Part shown: positions 8,773-17,163 of the stretch, piece by piece
Layout: each line of letters opens with the position of its first letter
How positions within the stretch are numbered: position 1 is the first letter of the stretch
Assembly (NCBI RefSeq): GCF_943736985.1
Contig: NZ_CALSFS010000010.1
Span: 102,085 to 166,084, forward strand
Origin: Clostridium sp. Marseille-Q2269
GTDB lineage: Bacteria > Bacillota > Clostridia > Clostridiales > Clostridiaceae
Reading direction: 5' to 3'
DNA: 64,000 bases
Program-made: the position numbers and the translations under genes
Notes under the pieces: generated by a model
The model's input: only the letters and a program-made list of their open reading frames with translations
Database searches by the model: none
Told to the model about the DNA's origin: nothing

Positions 8773-10677
8773 TTATGCTGCTGAGATAGATTTTTTTCTT
8801 CTTTTATTGAGTAATTTTTTCATAAATATTGTTGCAAATCCAGTTACAAGAGAACCTGCCAACATTGCTAACAATGCTAATAATGGTTTATTTATAGCTC
8901 CAAATAATACAACTATTGGGCCACCATGAGCTACGTTATTTCTAATTCCGAATAAAAAACCTAAAACGCACGCTACTACACTACCTAACATATTAGAAGG
9001 TATTATAGCTAAAGGATCACTAGCTGCAAAAGGTATAGCCCCTTCTGAAATACCAACAAGTCCCATTGCTAAAGCTGCTTTACCATTAGCTACTTCTTCT
9101 TCATTAAACAACTTCATTTTTTTACCTATGAAAGTTGCTATTGCCATACCAATTGGTGCTACTGGAATAGCACAAGCTTGTGCTCCCATGAATTGAGTTT
9201 GTCCATTAGCAATTAACCCTACACTAAACATAAATGCTACTTTACCAAAAGGTCCGCCCATATCAAATCCTTGCATCAAACCTATAACAATACCAATAAC
9301 AACAAGACTTCCTGAAGATAGAGATTGTAGCATTCTAACTAAAGAATCCATTAATGAAGCTATTGGTGCACCTATAACTAATATAAATATTGCAGATATA
9401 GTTAATGAACCAAGAATAGGTATTATCATAATTGGAACTAAAGGCTCCATCATCTTAGGGAATTTCCATGATTTAATCCATTTAACAAGATATCCAGCAA
9501 TAATTCCTGCTATAATAGCTCCTATAAACCCAGTACCTGAAGCTGCATGATAAAAAGAACCATCATTAGCTATCCATCCGCCTATCATACCTGGTGCTAA
9601 TGCCGCTCTGTCTCCAATTCCATAAGAAATATAACCAGCAAGTATAGGTATCATAAGTTTAAATCCTACTGTACCAACATTAAGTATTTGGTTCCAAAAA
9701 CTATCTTTCGGTATCTGAAGACCATTTGGAGTAGGCTTACCACCTACAGCAAGAGAGATTGCAATTAATAATCCTCCTATTACTACGAATGGTATCATAT
9801 ATGAAACACCATTCATCAAATATTTATATAGTCCTGTTTTTTCTTTTGAAGAACTATTTGAAGATGTTTTTTTATTATTAGATGCGTATATAGGTATATT
9901 ACCATTTAAAGCCTCATCTATAAGTTCCTTAGGTCTATCTATAGCTTCTTTTACATTTACAAATATAACTTTTTTTCCATTAAATCTATCTAATTCAACT
10001 TGCTTATCACAAGCTACAATAATAGCCTCAGCTTTATCAATTTCAGCTTTTGTAGGTACATTTTCAACTCCTACAGACCCATTTGTTTCTACTTTTATAT
10101 CCACTCCAACTTCATCTGCATATTTCTTTAAAGCCTTTGCTGCAAGATAAGTATGAGCAATACCTACAGGACAACCTGTAACACCTATTAAAAATCTTCC
10201 ATCTTTCTTCTTTTCATTAGACTCTTTTTCCTCTTCTTTAAAAAGATTAAGAACTTCCTTTGCACTGTTAGCTTTCAACAAAGCTTGTTTAAATGAAGCA
10301 TCAAGTAATCTTGAAGTTATTTCAGACAATGTTTTTACATGTAAATCACTAGAATTATCTGGCATAGCTATTAAAAAGAATACTTTAGATTTCTCTCCAT
10401 CTAAAGAGTTACAATCTATACCTTTTTTACTTATCCCTATAGCAATGGAAGCTTGTTTTACATTGCTTGATTTAGCATGTGGCATTACTACACCATCTTC
10501 AAAAGCCGTAGACATTTGACTTTCTCTTTCTAATACATCATTTACAAAAAGCTTTACATTTGTAATCTTATCATTTTCATATAAAAGTTCTGAAAGTTCT
10601 TTTATAGCTTCTTCTTTTGTGTTTCCCTTTAAAGAAACTTTAATTAAATTTATATTTATCATATCATTAAAATTCAT
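8773..10677 (-). CDS. PTS fructose-family transporter, EIIABC fusion
   Basis: Membrane permease that imports a sugar or polyol and phosphorylates it. Domains in order: EIIA at 1-150 with phospho-His67 in VVMPHAKSS; EIIB at about 160-260 with phospho-Cys169 in IGVTGCPVGIAH; a Ser/Lys linker; and EIIC at about 285-625 with many membrane helices (YMIPFVVIGGLLIAIS, ISEGAIPFAASDP). The 634-residue length is that of a full FruA-type fusion. ATG at 10677 is four bases past the regulator stop, with the ribosome site AGAGGTGA overlapping that stop, so the two are translationally coupled. Given the adjacent glycyl radical enzyme the substrate may not be fructose. Confidence 0.92.
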   Translation of the reverse strand: MNFNDMININLIKVSLKGNTKEEAIKELSELLYENDKITNVKLFVNDVLERESQMSTAFEDGVVMPHAKSSNVKQASIAIGISKKGIDCNSLDGEKSKVFFLIAMPDNSSDLHVKTLSEITSRLLDASFKQALLKANSAKEVLNLFKEEEKESNEKKKDGRFLIGVTGCPVGIAHTYLAAKALKKYADEVGVDIKVETNGSVGVENVPTKAEIDKAEAIIVACDKQVELDRFNGKKVIFVNVKEAIDRPKELIDEALNGNIPIYASNNKKTSSNSSSKEKTGLYKYLMNGVSYMIPFVVIGGLLIAISLAVGGKPTPNGLQIPKDSFWNQILNVGTVGFKLMIPILAGYISYGIGDRAALAPGMIGGWIANDGSFYHAASGTGFIGAIIAGIIAGYLVKWIKSWKFPKMMEPLVPIMIIPILGSLTISAIFILVIGAPIASLMDSLVRMLQSLSSGSLVVIGIVIGLMQGFDMGGPFGKVAFMFSVGLIANGQTQFMGAQACAIPVAPIGMAIATFIGKKMKLFNEEEVANGKAALAMGLVGISEGAIPFAASDPLAIIPSNMLGSVVACVLGFLFGIRNNVAHGGPIVVLFGAINKPLLALLAMLAGSLVTGFATIFMKKLLNKRRKKSISAA

Positions 10678-10681
10678 TATA

Positions 10682-12613
10682 TCACCTCTTAGATTTAATA
10701 AGTTTCATAAAGTTTTCAAAACAATCTGCCTTTACTAATTCCAATACTCCTTTTTTATCATCTAATATTGAAAAAAGTGTATCAAATATATTTGTAAAAT
10801 CTTCATCTGTCATTTTTTCAAGGGCTAATAAAAGTACAATTTGAACCATATTCTCACCCCATTGAATAGGTTTCTCTAATATCCCTATAGCAATCTTTGA
10901 ATCAATAACGTTTTCAAACAATGCATGAGGTATAGCTACTAAATTACTAATAGATGTGGATGATATTTGTTCTCTTTCTATAACTGATTGTAAAAATTCT
11001 TCTGTAACACAATTTTTATCGTTTAGTAATTTACTTAATATTTTTATGACTTCAAACTTATCCTTAGTTTTTATTCCTTTAATATATAAATCCTTGTGGA
11101 ACAAATCATACAATTTAATTTTTTCACTTACTTTTTCTGAGTCTTCTATAACATCTCTTATTTTTTGTAAATCTTTTTTCCCTAATAAAGAACTAACATA
11201 TATAACAGGAACATTATTAACCTTAATAGGTATAGTACTTAATATTAAGTCCGGTTTTTTTAATAATACTTCTTCAATTTTATAAGATGGATGTATACCC
11301 GTTATAATAATATTAGGAAATGTATTTCTTATTTTAGAAGCTAATAACTGTGCTGTACCTATCCCTGTAGAGCAAATTATAGCTACCTTTTTAATTGTTT
11401 TTTTCCCTATATCCTTTTTTCTTTCAAGAGAAGCTCCTATATGCATTGCTATATATCCTATTTCATCTTCATTAATCTTTAGATTAATATTATGCTCTAA
11501 TACTTTGCTAGCAACAACACCCATTTCAAAGGCACGAGGATATTCTTCTTTTATTTCATTTAATAATGGATTTCTTAAATTCATATTATACTTCACTCTA
11601 TTAACGGCAGGCTTTAAATGTAAAACTAATCCATAAATTAATTTTTCGTCTTTTGAAAAATTAATTTTGTATACTTCCTCTAATTTTGTTAACATGTCAT
11701 ATATAATTTTAAGTAAATTACTTCCTATAACAGCTTCTAGTTCTTCCATATTAAGCTCTTCATCTTTTAATGCTTTAATTCCAAGTAAATGTATTGTGAT
11801 ATATGCTTTCTCTCCATGGGGTATACTGATACAAAACTCTTTTTCTAAAGTATTTACAATTTTCTCTGCCATTTCATATTCTTTTTTACCCTTTAGATTT
11901 GTAATTTCAGTTGGAGGTAAGCTAATATCTTTTCCTTCTTTAATTCTTTTAATTGCTATTGCAATGTGTATTATTAAATTATTAAAAGCAACATCAGATA
12001 ACTTTAACGAAGTTATTTCGTCCATATCCAGTATAATATTTCTTATTTTATCAACATTCATATTTAAAATATCTTCTATATATTTTGTATCACAAATACT
12101 CATAAAGTAATCTGATATAGAATATCTAAACTGCATTTCATCCCCATGTATTTTTATGCCATAATTAGGTCTTTTAATTAATTCTAAATTATTCTTTTTA
12201 ACCCACTTCTCAACTTTATCAATATCGTTGTCCACAGTTGATTTACTTACATATAACTCATTGGACAATTGTTCCAAAGTTATAAATTTGCTAGTATCTA
12301 AAAGTCTTTTTATTATATAAAAAACTCTGTCTTCTGGAAGTATTGCTATATTGTCTTTTGTCCCTTCAGTATATTTTTTTAATACTTTGAAAGTGTTGTT
12401 ATTATATGGATTAACACTATATCCAATTCTAGGTGTAGATGTAATTTCTATTTCTTCTGTCTTTAATTCCTTATTTAATAGTTTTATATCATTCCGTATA
12501 GTCCTTGAAGATACTCCAACTACTTTTGATAAATACTCTCCTGTAATGGGCCCATTACATTCTATAAATTCACTTATTATTTTCTTTTTGCGCGCATCAT
12601 AACTCAAATTCAT
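10682..12613 (-). CDS. PRD-containing PTS-regulated activator (BglG/MtlR/LicR family)
   Basis: About 643-residue regulator controlled by PTS phosphorylation. It has N-terminal helix-turn-helix domains (KKKIISEFIECNGPITGEYL and SNELYVSKSTVDNDI), two PRD domains at about 180-400 with conserved histidines (AYITIHLLGIKA, GYIAMHIGASLE), an EIIB-like domain (AIICSTGIGTAQLL, phospho-Cys) and a C-terminal EIIA-like domain (NLVAIPHALFE, phospho-His). A longer frame begins at 12646, but ATG at 12613 directly follows the ribosome site GAGAGGTGAG. It is cotranscribed with and probably activates the EIIABC gene. Its promoter is overlapped by a GntR-type operator and preceded by a 10-bp palindrome. Confidence 0.9.
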   Translation of the reverse strand: MNLSYDARKKKIISEFIECNGPITGEYLSKVVGVSSRTIRNDIKLLNKELKTEEIEITSTPRIGYSVNPYNNNTFKVLKKYTEGTKDNIAILPEDRVFYIIKRLLDTSKFITLEQLSNELYVSKSTVDNDIDKVEKWVKKNNLELIKRPNYGIKIHGDEMQFRYSISDYFMSICDTKYIEDILNMNVDKIRNIILDMDEITSLKLSDVAFNNLIIHIAIAIKRIKEGKDISLPPTEITNLKGKKEYEMAEKIVNTLEKEFCISIPHGEKAYITIHLLGIKALKDEELNMEELEAVIGSNLLKIIYDMLTKLEEVYKINFSKDEKLIYGLVLHLKPAVNRVKYNMNLRNPLLNEIKEEYPRAFEMGVVASKVLEHNINLKINEDEIGYIAMHIGASLERKKDIGKKTIKKVAIICSTGIGTAQLLASKIRNTFPNIIITGIHPSYKIEEVLLKKPDLILSTIPIKVNNVPVIYVSSLLGKKDLQKIRDVIEDSEKVSEKIKLYDLFHKDLYIKGIKTKDKFEVIKILSKLLNDKNCVTEEFLQSVIEREQISSTSISNLVAIPHALFENVIDSKIAIGILEKPIQWGENMVQIVLLLALEKMTDEDFTNIFDTLFSILDDKKGVLELVKADCFENFMKLIKSKR

Positions 12614-12627
12614 CTCACCTCTCTTGT

Positions 12628-12643
12628 ACTTGTAATTATAAGT
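12628..12643. promoter_or_regulatory. putative GntR operator 3 over the regulator-PTS promoter
   Basis: ACTTGTAATTATAAGT, the exact reverse complement of operator 1. It covers the proposed -10 box of the PRD-regulator/PTS operon, where a repressor would block transcription. Confidence 0.65.
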
Positions 12644-12663
12644 CATGTACTATGACAATGCAA
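12635..12663 (-). promoter_or_regulatory. promoter of the PRD regulator / PTS operon
   Basis: Minus-strand TTGCAT (12658-12663) and TATAAT (12635-12640) with exactly 17 bases between. The -10 lies inside operator 3. The start codon is about 22 bases further on. Confidence 0.6.
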
Positions 12664-12670
12664 TTCAACA

Positions 12671-12695
12671 ATTTTCCGCATATATTGCGGAAAAT
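12671..12695. promoter_or_regulatory. 10-bp palindrome just upstream of the -35, probable activator site
   Basis: ATTTTCCGCA-TATAT-TGCGGAAAAT, a perfect inverted repeat ending eight bases upstream of the -35 of the PRD-regulator promoter. That position suits an activator site, perhaps autoregulation by the PRD protein. I saw no second copy in the window. Confidence 0.55.
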
Positions 12696-12804
12696 TTATT
12701 AAGGGAGTTTTAATGAGAACTCAAATGTATTTTAATTAAATCAATTCATAATTTTCATGATAAATATAACTTTTTAAAAAATTACTTAATATTTAGCAAA
12801 TTAA

Positions 12805-12846
12805 AATAACTAGATATTAGTATTCCAATACTAATATCTAGTTATT
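12805..12846 (-). terminator. long perfect hairpin after the PhlG-like gene
   Basis: 20-bp arms (12805-12824 and 12827-12846) with a 2-base centre. The minus strand continues TTTTAATTTG, giving a modest U-tract. It lies about 95 bases past the stop of the hydrolase gene and would end that operon. A protein-binding palindrome cannot be excluded. Confidence 0.6.
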
Positions 12847-12940
12847 CAGTGTATTATAAAACATATTTTAAAACAGTATAAAATTTTATGTTATATTTTC
12901 AAAATAGATTTAATTTTATTTTTTCATATTATTTTAAAAT

Positions 12941-13720
12941 TTATTCCTTGTGCTTTTCTTCTTCATAAACAGAAGGTAATATTTTTGCTAAGTTGCTATA
13001 TTCTTTAATATTATGAAGAAGCAACCTCTTTGCTACTTCTAATGGCACCTTATCACCTTCTGGTAAAATCTTAACTGGTTTTTTATCTACAATATTATAT
13101 CCAATCCAAAATCTTGAACGAAGTTCTATTCCATGTTCTACTGATCTTATTGAATGACACATAACTGCATCATCCCCATTTCCTGAAACTATTGACAAAA
13201 CATTAGATTGTTTTAAAAGTTTCATATCAAATCCCATATCTTCTGGAGACATAAAGTTTATATAAATAGTCCTTGATCCAAATCCTGTATCCTCATCAAC
13301 AGTGTGAGTGACTCCCCATATTCTTTCTTCCATAGGAATGTTTTTATTCAATAGCCTTTCCCGTTTTGTAGTTTTAATTCCAAAATGATCTTCTCTATTC
13401 CATATTTTATATCTTAATGGTTCTAATCCATGCCAAGCAAACCACCAATCAAACATTTCTTTAGTAACTTTGGGCATTTTTATAATATTAGAAACAAATC
13501 CAGTACCATTATCCATTACACAATAACCTACTTCAGCATCAAGGTATCCTATGTTTAATAATTCATCCTTATTTTCTATAGTTAGTGCTTCCTGTGATTT
13601 TATTGGTCCTTCCATGATTTTTTCTAGTGAATCTTTTGGCTGTTTTGCCATTTCCATATAATAATATTTAGAATAGCTAATATTCTTTTCATAATCTTCT
13701 AACTCTTTTATATATGACAT
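12941..13720 (-). CDS. PhlG / phloretin hydrolase-like C-C hydrolase (DAPG hydrolase family)
   Basis: 259 residues, the size of phloretin hydrolase (Phy) of Eubacterium ramulus and close to 2,4-diacetylphloroglucinol hydrolase PhlG. These zinc enzymes cut the carbon-carbon bond joining an acyl group to a phloroglucinol ring. Visible family segments are FDWWFAWHGLEPLRYKIW (90-107), GVTHTVDEDTG (136-146) and HGIELRSRFWIGY (196-208). LLLHNIKEY gives His236-x3-Glu240, the zinc His/Glu pair spacing known in PhlG; His97 is a likely further ligand. ATG at 13720 follows GGGGGAAT. It is the last of three same-strand genes with two flavin reductases. The family call is firm; the substrate is inferred. 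Confidence 0.8.
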   Translation of the reverse strand: MSYIKELEDYEKNISYSKYYYMEMAKQPKDSLEKIMEGPIKSQEALTIENKDELLNIGYLDAEVGYCVMDNGTGFVSNIIKMPKVTKEMFDWWFAWHGLEPLRYKIWNREDHFGIKTTKRERLLNKNIPMEERIWGVTHTVDEDTGFGSRTIYINFMSPEDMGFDMKLLKQSNVLSIVSGNGDDAVMCHSIRSVEHGIELRSRFWIGYNIVDKKPVKILPEGDKVPLEVAKRLLLHNIKEYSNLAKILPSVYEEEKHKE

Positions 13721-13888
13721 ACTTATTCCCCCATTATTTATTTTTACATATATTGTTTGTTCATTGATTTTAATAATTATAATATTCTATAATTATTTCA
13801 AACTGCAAAATCTTAATTATTTTAGGATTAATTATATTAACACAGTAAATACTTATAAAACAGTTTGTCAATAATATGTAAATAAATA

Positions 13889-15889
13889 TCAAATTTCTAT
13901 TGCCATATTAAATCCTGCATGAACTGCACTATATACATTACCTATTTCTTTGCCATCTCCAATTACATAAACTTCTGTTTCTGGAATTGTATGTCTCAGT
14001 GTATCTATAGTTTTCCTACGCCTTTTCATTCCTAAAGCTAATAGAACTGTATCAGCCTCATATTCCTTCCATTGAAACTTAGAATTAATTGTCTTGATGC
14101 CTTTTTCGGTAATTTCTTCCAATTTAGTATTAGTTACAACTTTAACTCCATGTTTTTTTAGTAAAGATTCTAGGGAAAATCTATTAATTAATGAAGCTCC
14201 ATTAAGTAAAGCCTCTGAACCTTGCATTTCTATTAAAGTAACTTCTTTGCCTTTCATAGCTAGACTAACTGCTGATTCTGCACCTGTCAGTCCACCACCA
14301 ATTATTATAACGCTTTGTCCAACCTCTACTTTTCCACAATCTGCATCACCTGACCAATGAACATGACCCTTATGAATTCCTGGAATATTAGGAATAAGTG
14401 GTGTTGCACCAACAGCTAAAATTAATGCATCTGGATTTTCTAATTTTATAGTTTTCTCTGTAGCTTCTGTATTTAACTTTACTGTTGCTTTACTCTTTAA
14501 AGTTTGATTAACTATCCACTTTAAGTAATTTCTTAGATCTTTTTTAAATTCAAGATCTATAGCATAATTTAAACTACCACCTAATTTATCTTCTTTTTCA
14601 AAAAGAACAACTTCATGTCCTCTTTCAATAGCAGTAAGTGCAGCTTGCATTCCAGCTGGTCCACCTCCAACTATTACTACCTTTTTCTTACTATCTGCCT
14701 TTGGAATTTTACCATTAGGATAATCTATTTCACGTCCATTTATTGGATTAACTGCACATCTAGTCTTTTTAAAAAAAGCTGAACGACCACAACATGTATT
14801 ACAACGTAAGCATGGTCGTATATCATCTGTTTTTCCAAGAACAGTTTTCCTCATAAACTGAGGATCTGCTACAAAAGGTCTTGCCATTGCTACAAAATCA
14901 ACTAATCCTCTTGATAATATTTCTTCTGCATTATCTAAAGTCATTACCGAACCAACTGCAGTTACATATATATCGCTACCAACTGCTTTCTTAATTTCTT
15001 CCGCAAAATGTATATTTAACATATACGGTATATACATAGGTTGAATCATATATTGAATTGTAAATTGGTTAGGAAGCATACCAGCGGAAACATGTAGAAT
15101 ATCAATCTTATCTTTTATTAATTTTACAAATTCAATTACTTCCTCAGTTTTCATGCCACCATGAACCAGTTCATCTGCACTAATTCTATATTCTATAATA
15201 AAATTTTCACCAACTCTTCTGCGCACAGCATCTAATAATTCAATACAGAACCGTGCTCTATTTTGAAAACTTCCCCCATATCTGTCTGTGCGTTTATTTA
15301 CATAAGGAGATAAAAACTGTGCCGGAAGCATGCCATGAGCTCCATGAATCATTACCATTTTAAAGCCACTATCTTTGCATCTACCAGCAGCATCTGCATA
15401 ATCTTGAATAGTTTTATTTATCAATGAAATATCCATTTCCTCAACTTCTCCTGGAGTCTTTCCTTGCAATTTTGAAAAATATTCATCAATTTCTGCTGGT
15501 TTTGAAGTGGAGCTTACTGGTTTTAATCCTTTAGATGCTAGATTTATTGAATTAGCAAACCGTCCTCCATGATTTAGTTCTATAGAAATTAATGCTCCAA
15601 ATTTTTGTACTTCATCTGCTAAATGATCTAGTCCCATCTTAACATTATCATTACCTAAATTAATTTGTCCTTCATGATCCATAGCATGTTCCCAGTTCAC
15701 AGCAGAATCTCCTACTGTAACTATTGCTGCACTTCCCCTTGCAAAAGTTTTATAAAATTCTATAAGTTCCTTTGTAATCCATCCTTCTGGTGTGGCCATA
15801 CAAGGTACCATTGGTGCTACTTCAATTCTATTTTTAAATTCTACACCTTTAATTATTATAGGTTCAAATACATGCTTATACTTCTTCAT
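13889..15889 (-). CDS. Old Yellow Enzyme / BaiCD-BaiH type NADH:flavin ene-reductase
   Basis: 666-residue flavoenzyme of the 2,4-dienoyl-CoA reductase group. Residues 1-350 form the FMN TIM barrel (opening FEPIIIKGVEFKNRIEVAPM; substrate-site HGAHGMLPAQFLSPYVNKR). An iron-sulfur site follows (PCLRCNTCC with another Cys eleven residues later). A C-terminal FAD/NAD(P)-binding half begins KKVVIVGGGPAGMQAAL and has a second GGGLTGAES motif. The family reduces activated C=C bonds, for example in bile acids, cinnamates and chalcones. ATG at 15889 follows AGGGGTG. It lies between the PhlG-like hydrolase and a flavodoxin-fold protein, which suggests reduction of a chalcone-like intermediate (inference). 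Confidence 0.9.
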   Translation of the reverse strand: MKKYKHVFEPIIIKGVEFKNRIEVAPMVPCMATPEGWITKELIEFYKTFARGSAAIVTVGDSAVNWEHAMDHEGQINLGNDNVKMGLDHLADEVQKFGALISIELNHGGRFANSINLASKGLKPVSSTSKPAEIDEYFSKLQGKTPGEVEEMDISLINKTIQDYADAAGRCKDSGFKMVMIHGAHGMLPAQFLSPYVNKRTDRYGGSFQNRARFCIELLDAVRRRVGENFIIEYRISADELVHGGMKTEEVIEFVKLIKDKIDILHVSAGMLPNQFTIQYMIQPMYIPYMLNIHFAEEIKKAVGSDIYVTAVGSVMTLDNAEEILSRGLVDFVAMARPFVADPQFMRKTVLGKTDDIRPCLRCNTCCGRSAFFKKTRCAVNPINGREIDYPNGKIPKADSKKKVVIVGGGPAGMQAALTAIERGHEVVLFEKEDKLGGSLNYAIDLEFKKDLRNYLKWIVNQTLKSKATVKLNTEATEKTIKLENPDALILAVGATPLIPNIPGIHKGHVHWSGDADCGKVEVGQSVIIIGGGLTGAESAVSLAMKGKEVTLIEMQGSEALLNGASLINRFSLESLLKKHGVKVVTNTKLEEITEKGIKTINSKFQWKEYEADTVLLALGMKRRRKTIDTLRHTIPETEVYVIGDGKEIGNVYSAVHAGFNMAIEI

Positions 15890-16003
15890 AAAAAATACAC
15901 CCCTAATATTTATACTATAATTTAAAGCATGCTATATAAGTTTTTTAAGTAAACCTATATGGTATGTTTTAAAATTCAAATAGATAATTATAATACTATG
16001 ATT

Positions 16004-16957
16004 TTATTTTTTTATTTCGATACCTGGAAATTTTAATTCTTTATATTTAGCAAACTTTTCTTTAACAATAGCTAAATTTTCTTCTGTATAAAATCCACCT
16101 TGTGTATGCTCAATTTCTCTTAAATGCTTTTCTCTTCCCTCTACAGATGTACGATCACGACTTAAACCATCTTCCTGAATCACAAACTTCCACTTGCCAT
16201 CTTCTGTCTTTTCTAAATTTCCACCTGCACCACATACTTGACATTCAACTGGGAAACGTACACCATCCCATTGCATTTCTCCCAAAATTAACGCATTAGA
16301 ATGGCAATGTGGGCACCATCCCATATTCTCTTCTCCCATCCATGCTCTTTCTTTAGCTGGAGTATTTAATGATTTCATAATGTTTTCTCCCATTTTATGA
16401 GCACGCTGAATCATGTCATCATGTAATAAGCATTGTTTTGGTGCTGGTACTCTAGTTGCTAAATACATGTCTACTACTTTAAAATCATTTGTAAAACAGG
16501 TAGCTTGTATACTTTCTAAAGCCATTGATTGCCATGAACGAGTAGAACCACCAACTGAAATTAATCCAGCAACTCTATCTTTATGTTCAATTGCTCCAAT
16601 TAATTCTAAAAATGCTGACTCATATGCTAAATTTCTATGCATAAATTTTAAATATGTGGCTGTTGCCGTTAAATCATATGTAGGCGCTGATACAATTAAG
16701 GCATCTACATTTAACATTACTTTCATGATTTCTTCTTTATCATCTTTTTTACTTAGTGTACATCCAACATTTTTCCCATTAATCATCCCCTGTGTGCAAG
16801 CTGTACAACCTGAACATTCCATGATATTATAATCTCTTAAATTAATCATCCTTACATGTGCACCTTGTTCTTCACATGCAAGTAATGCCTCTTTCAATAA
16901 AATTTCCGAATTTGAATCCTTTCTTCCTGCTGTAATACCTAATACTGTAAAACTCAT
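16004..16957 (-). CDS. flavodoxin-fold iron-sulfur flavoprotein (FMN reductase family, FLR-like candidate)
   Basis: 317 residues. The N-terminal 200 residues are a flavodoxin-like NAD(P)H:FMN reductase fold (VLGITAGRKDSNSEILLKEA; SAPTYDLTATATYLKFMHR). A compact cysteine motif CSGCTAC at 49-55 with another Cys further on is typical of iron-sulfur flavoproteins. The C-terminal part has a zinc-ribbon-like set (CPHCHSN ... CQVCGAGG). ATG at 16957 follows AAAAGGAGATG. It is the first gene of the three-gene reductase/hydrolase set and diverges from a PucR regulator. Gut flavone reductase FLR, from what I recall, is a flavoprotein of similar size, so flavone-type C=C reduction is one possibility; a plain electron-transfer role is another. 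Confidence 0.75.
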   Translation of the reverse strand: MSFTVLGITAGRKDSNSEILLKEALLACEEQGAHVRMINLRDYNIMECSGCTACTQGMINGKNVGCTLSKKDDKEEIMKVMLNVDALIVSAPTYDLTATATYLKFMHRNLAYESAFLELIGAIEHKDRVAGLISVGGSTRSWQSMALESIQATCFTNDFKVVDMYLATRVPAPKQCLLHDDMIQRAHKMGENIMKSLNTPAKERAWMGEENMGWCPHCHSNALILGEMQWDGVRFPVECQVCGAGGNLEKTEDGKWKFVIQEDGLSRDRTSVEGREKHLREIEHTQGGFYTEENLAIVKEKFAKYKELKFPGIEIKK

Positions 16958-17163
16958 ACTGTCATCTCCTTTTCATAATGTTAATATGTCTGTATTTTAT
17001 TATTTTTTAATAAAACATAAATTTCTGCTTACAGAAACAAATGAATTAGTATAATATTAACATGTATAGAAATGCCATTCATCCAAAATAAGTTTTAAAA
17101 TATTAACTTGAAATATATAATATTTAGACATTTTTATAATTATAATAAAGTAAGGAGAAGCCT

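Noticed and set aside
11667-12110. 147-codon plus-strand frame
   Set aside because: Lies entirely antisense to the PRD regulator, with a Ser/Ile-rich composition typical of antisense AT-rich reading.
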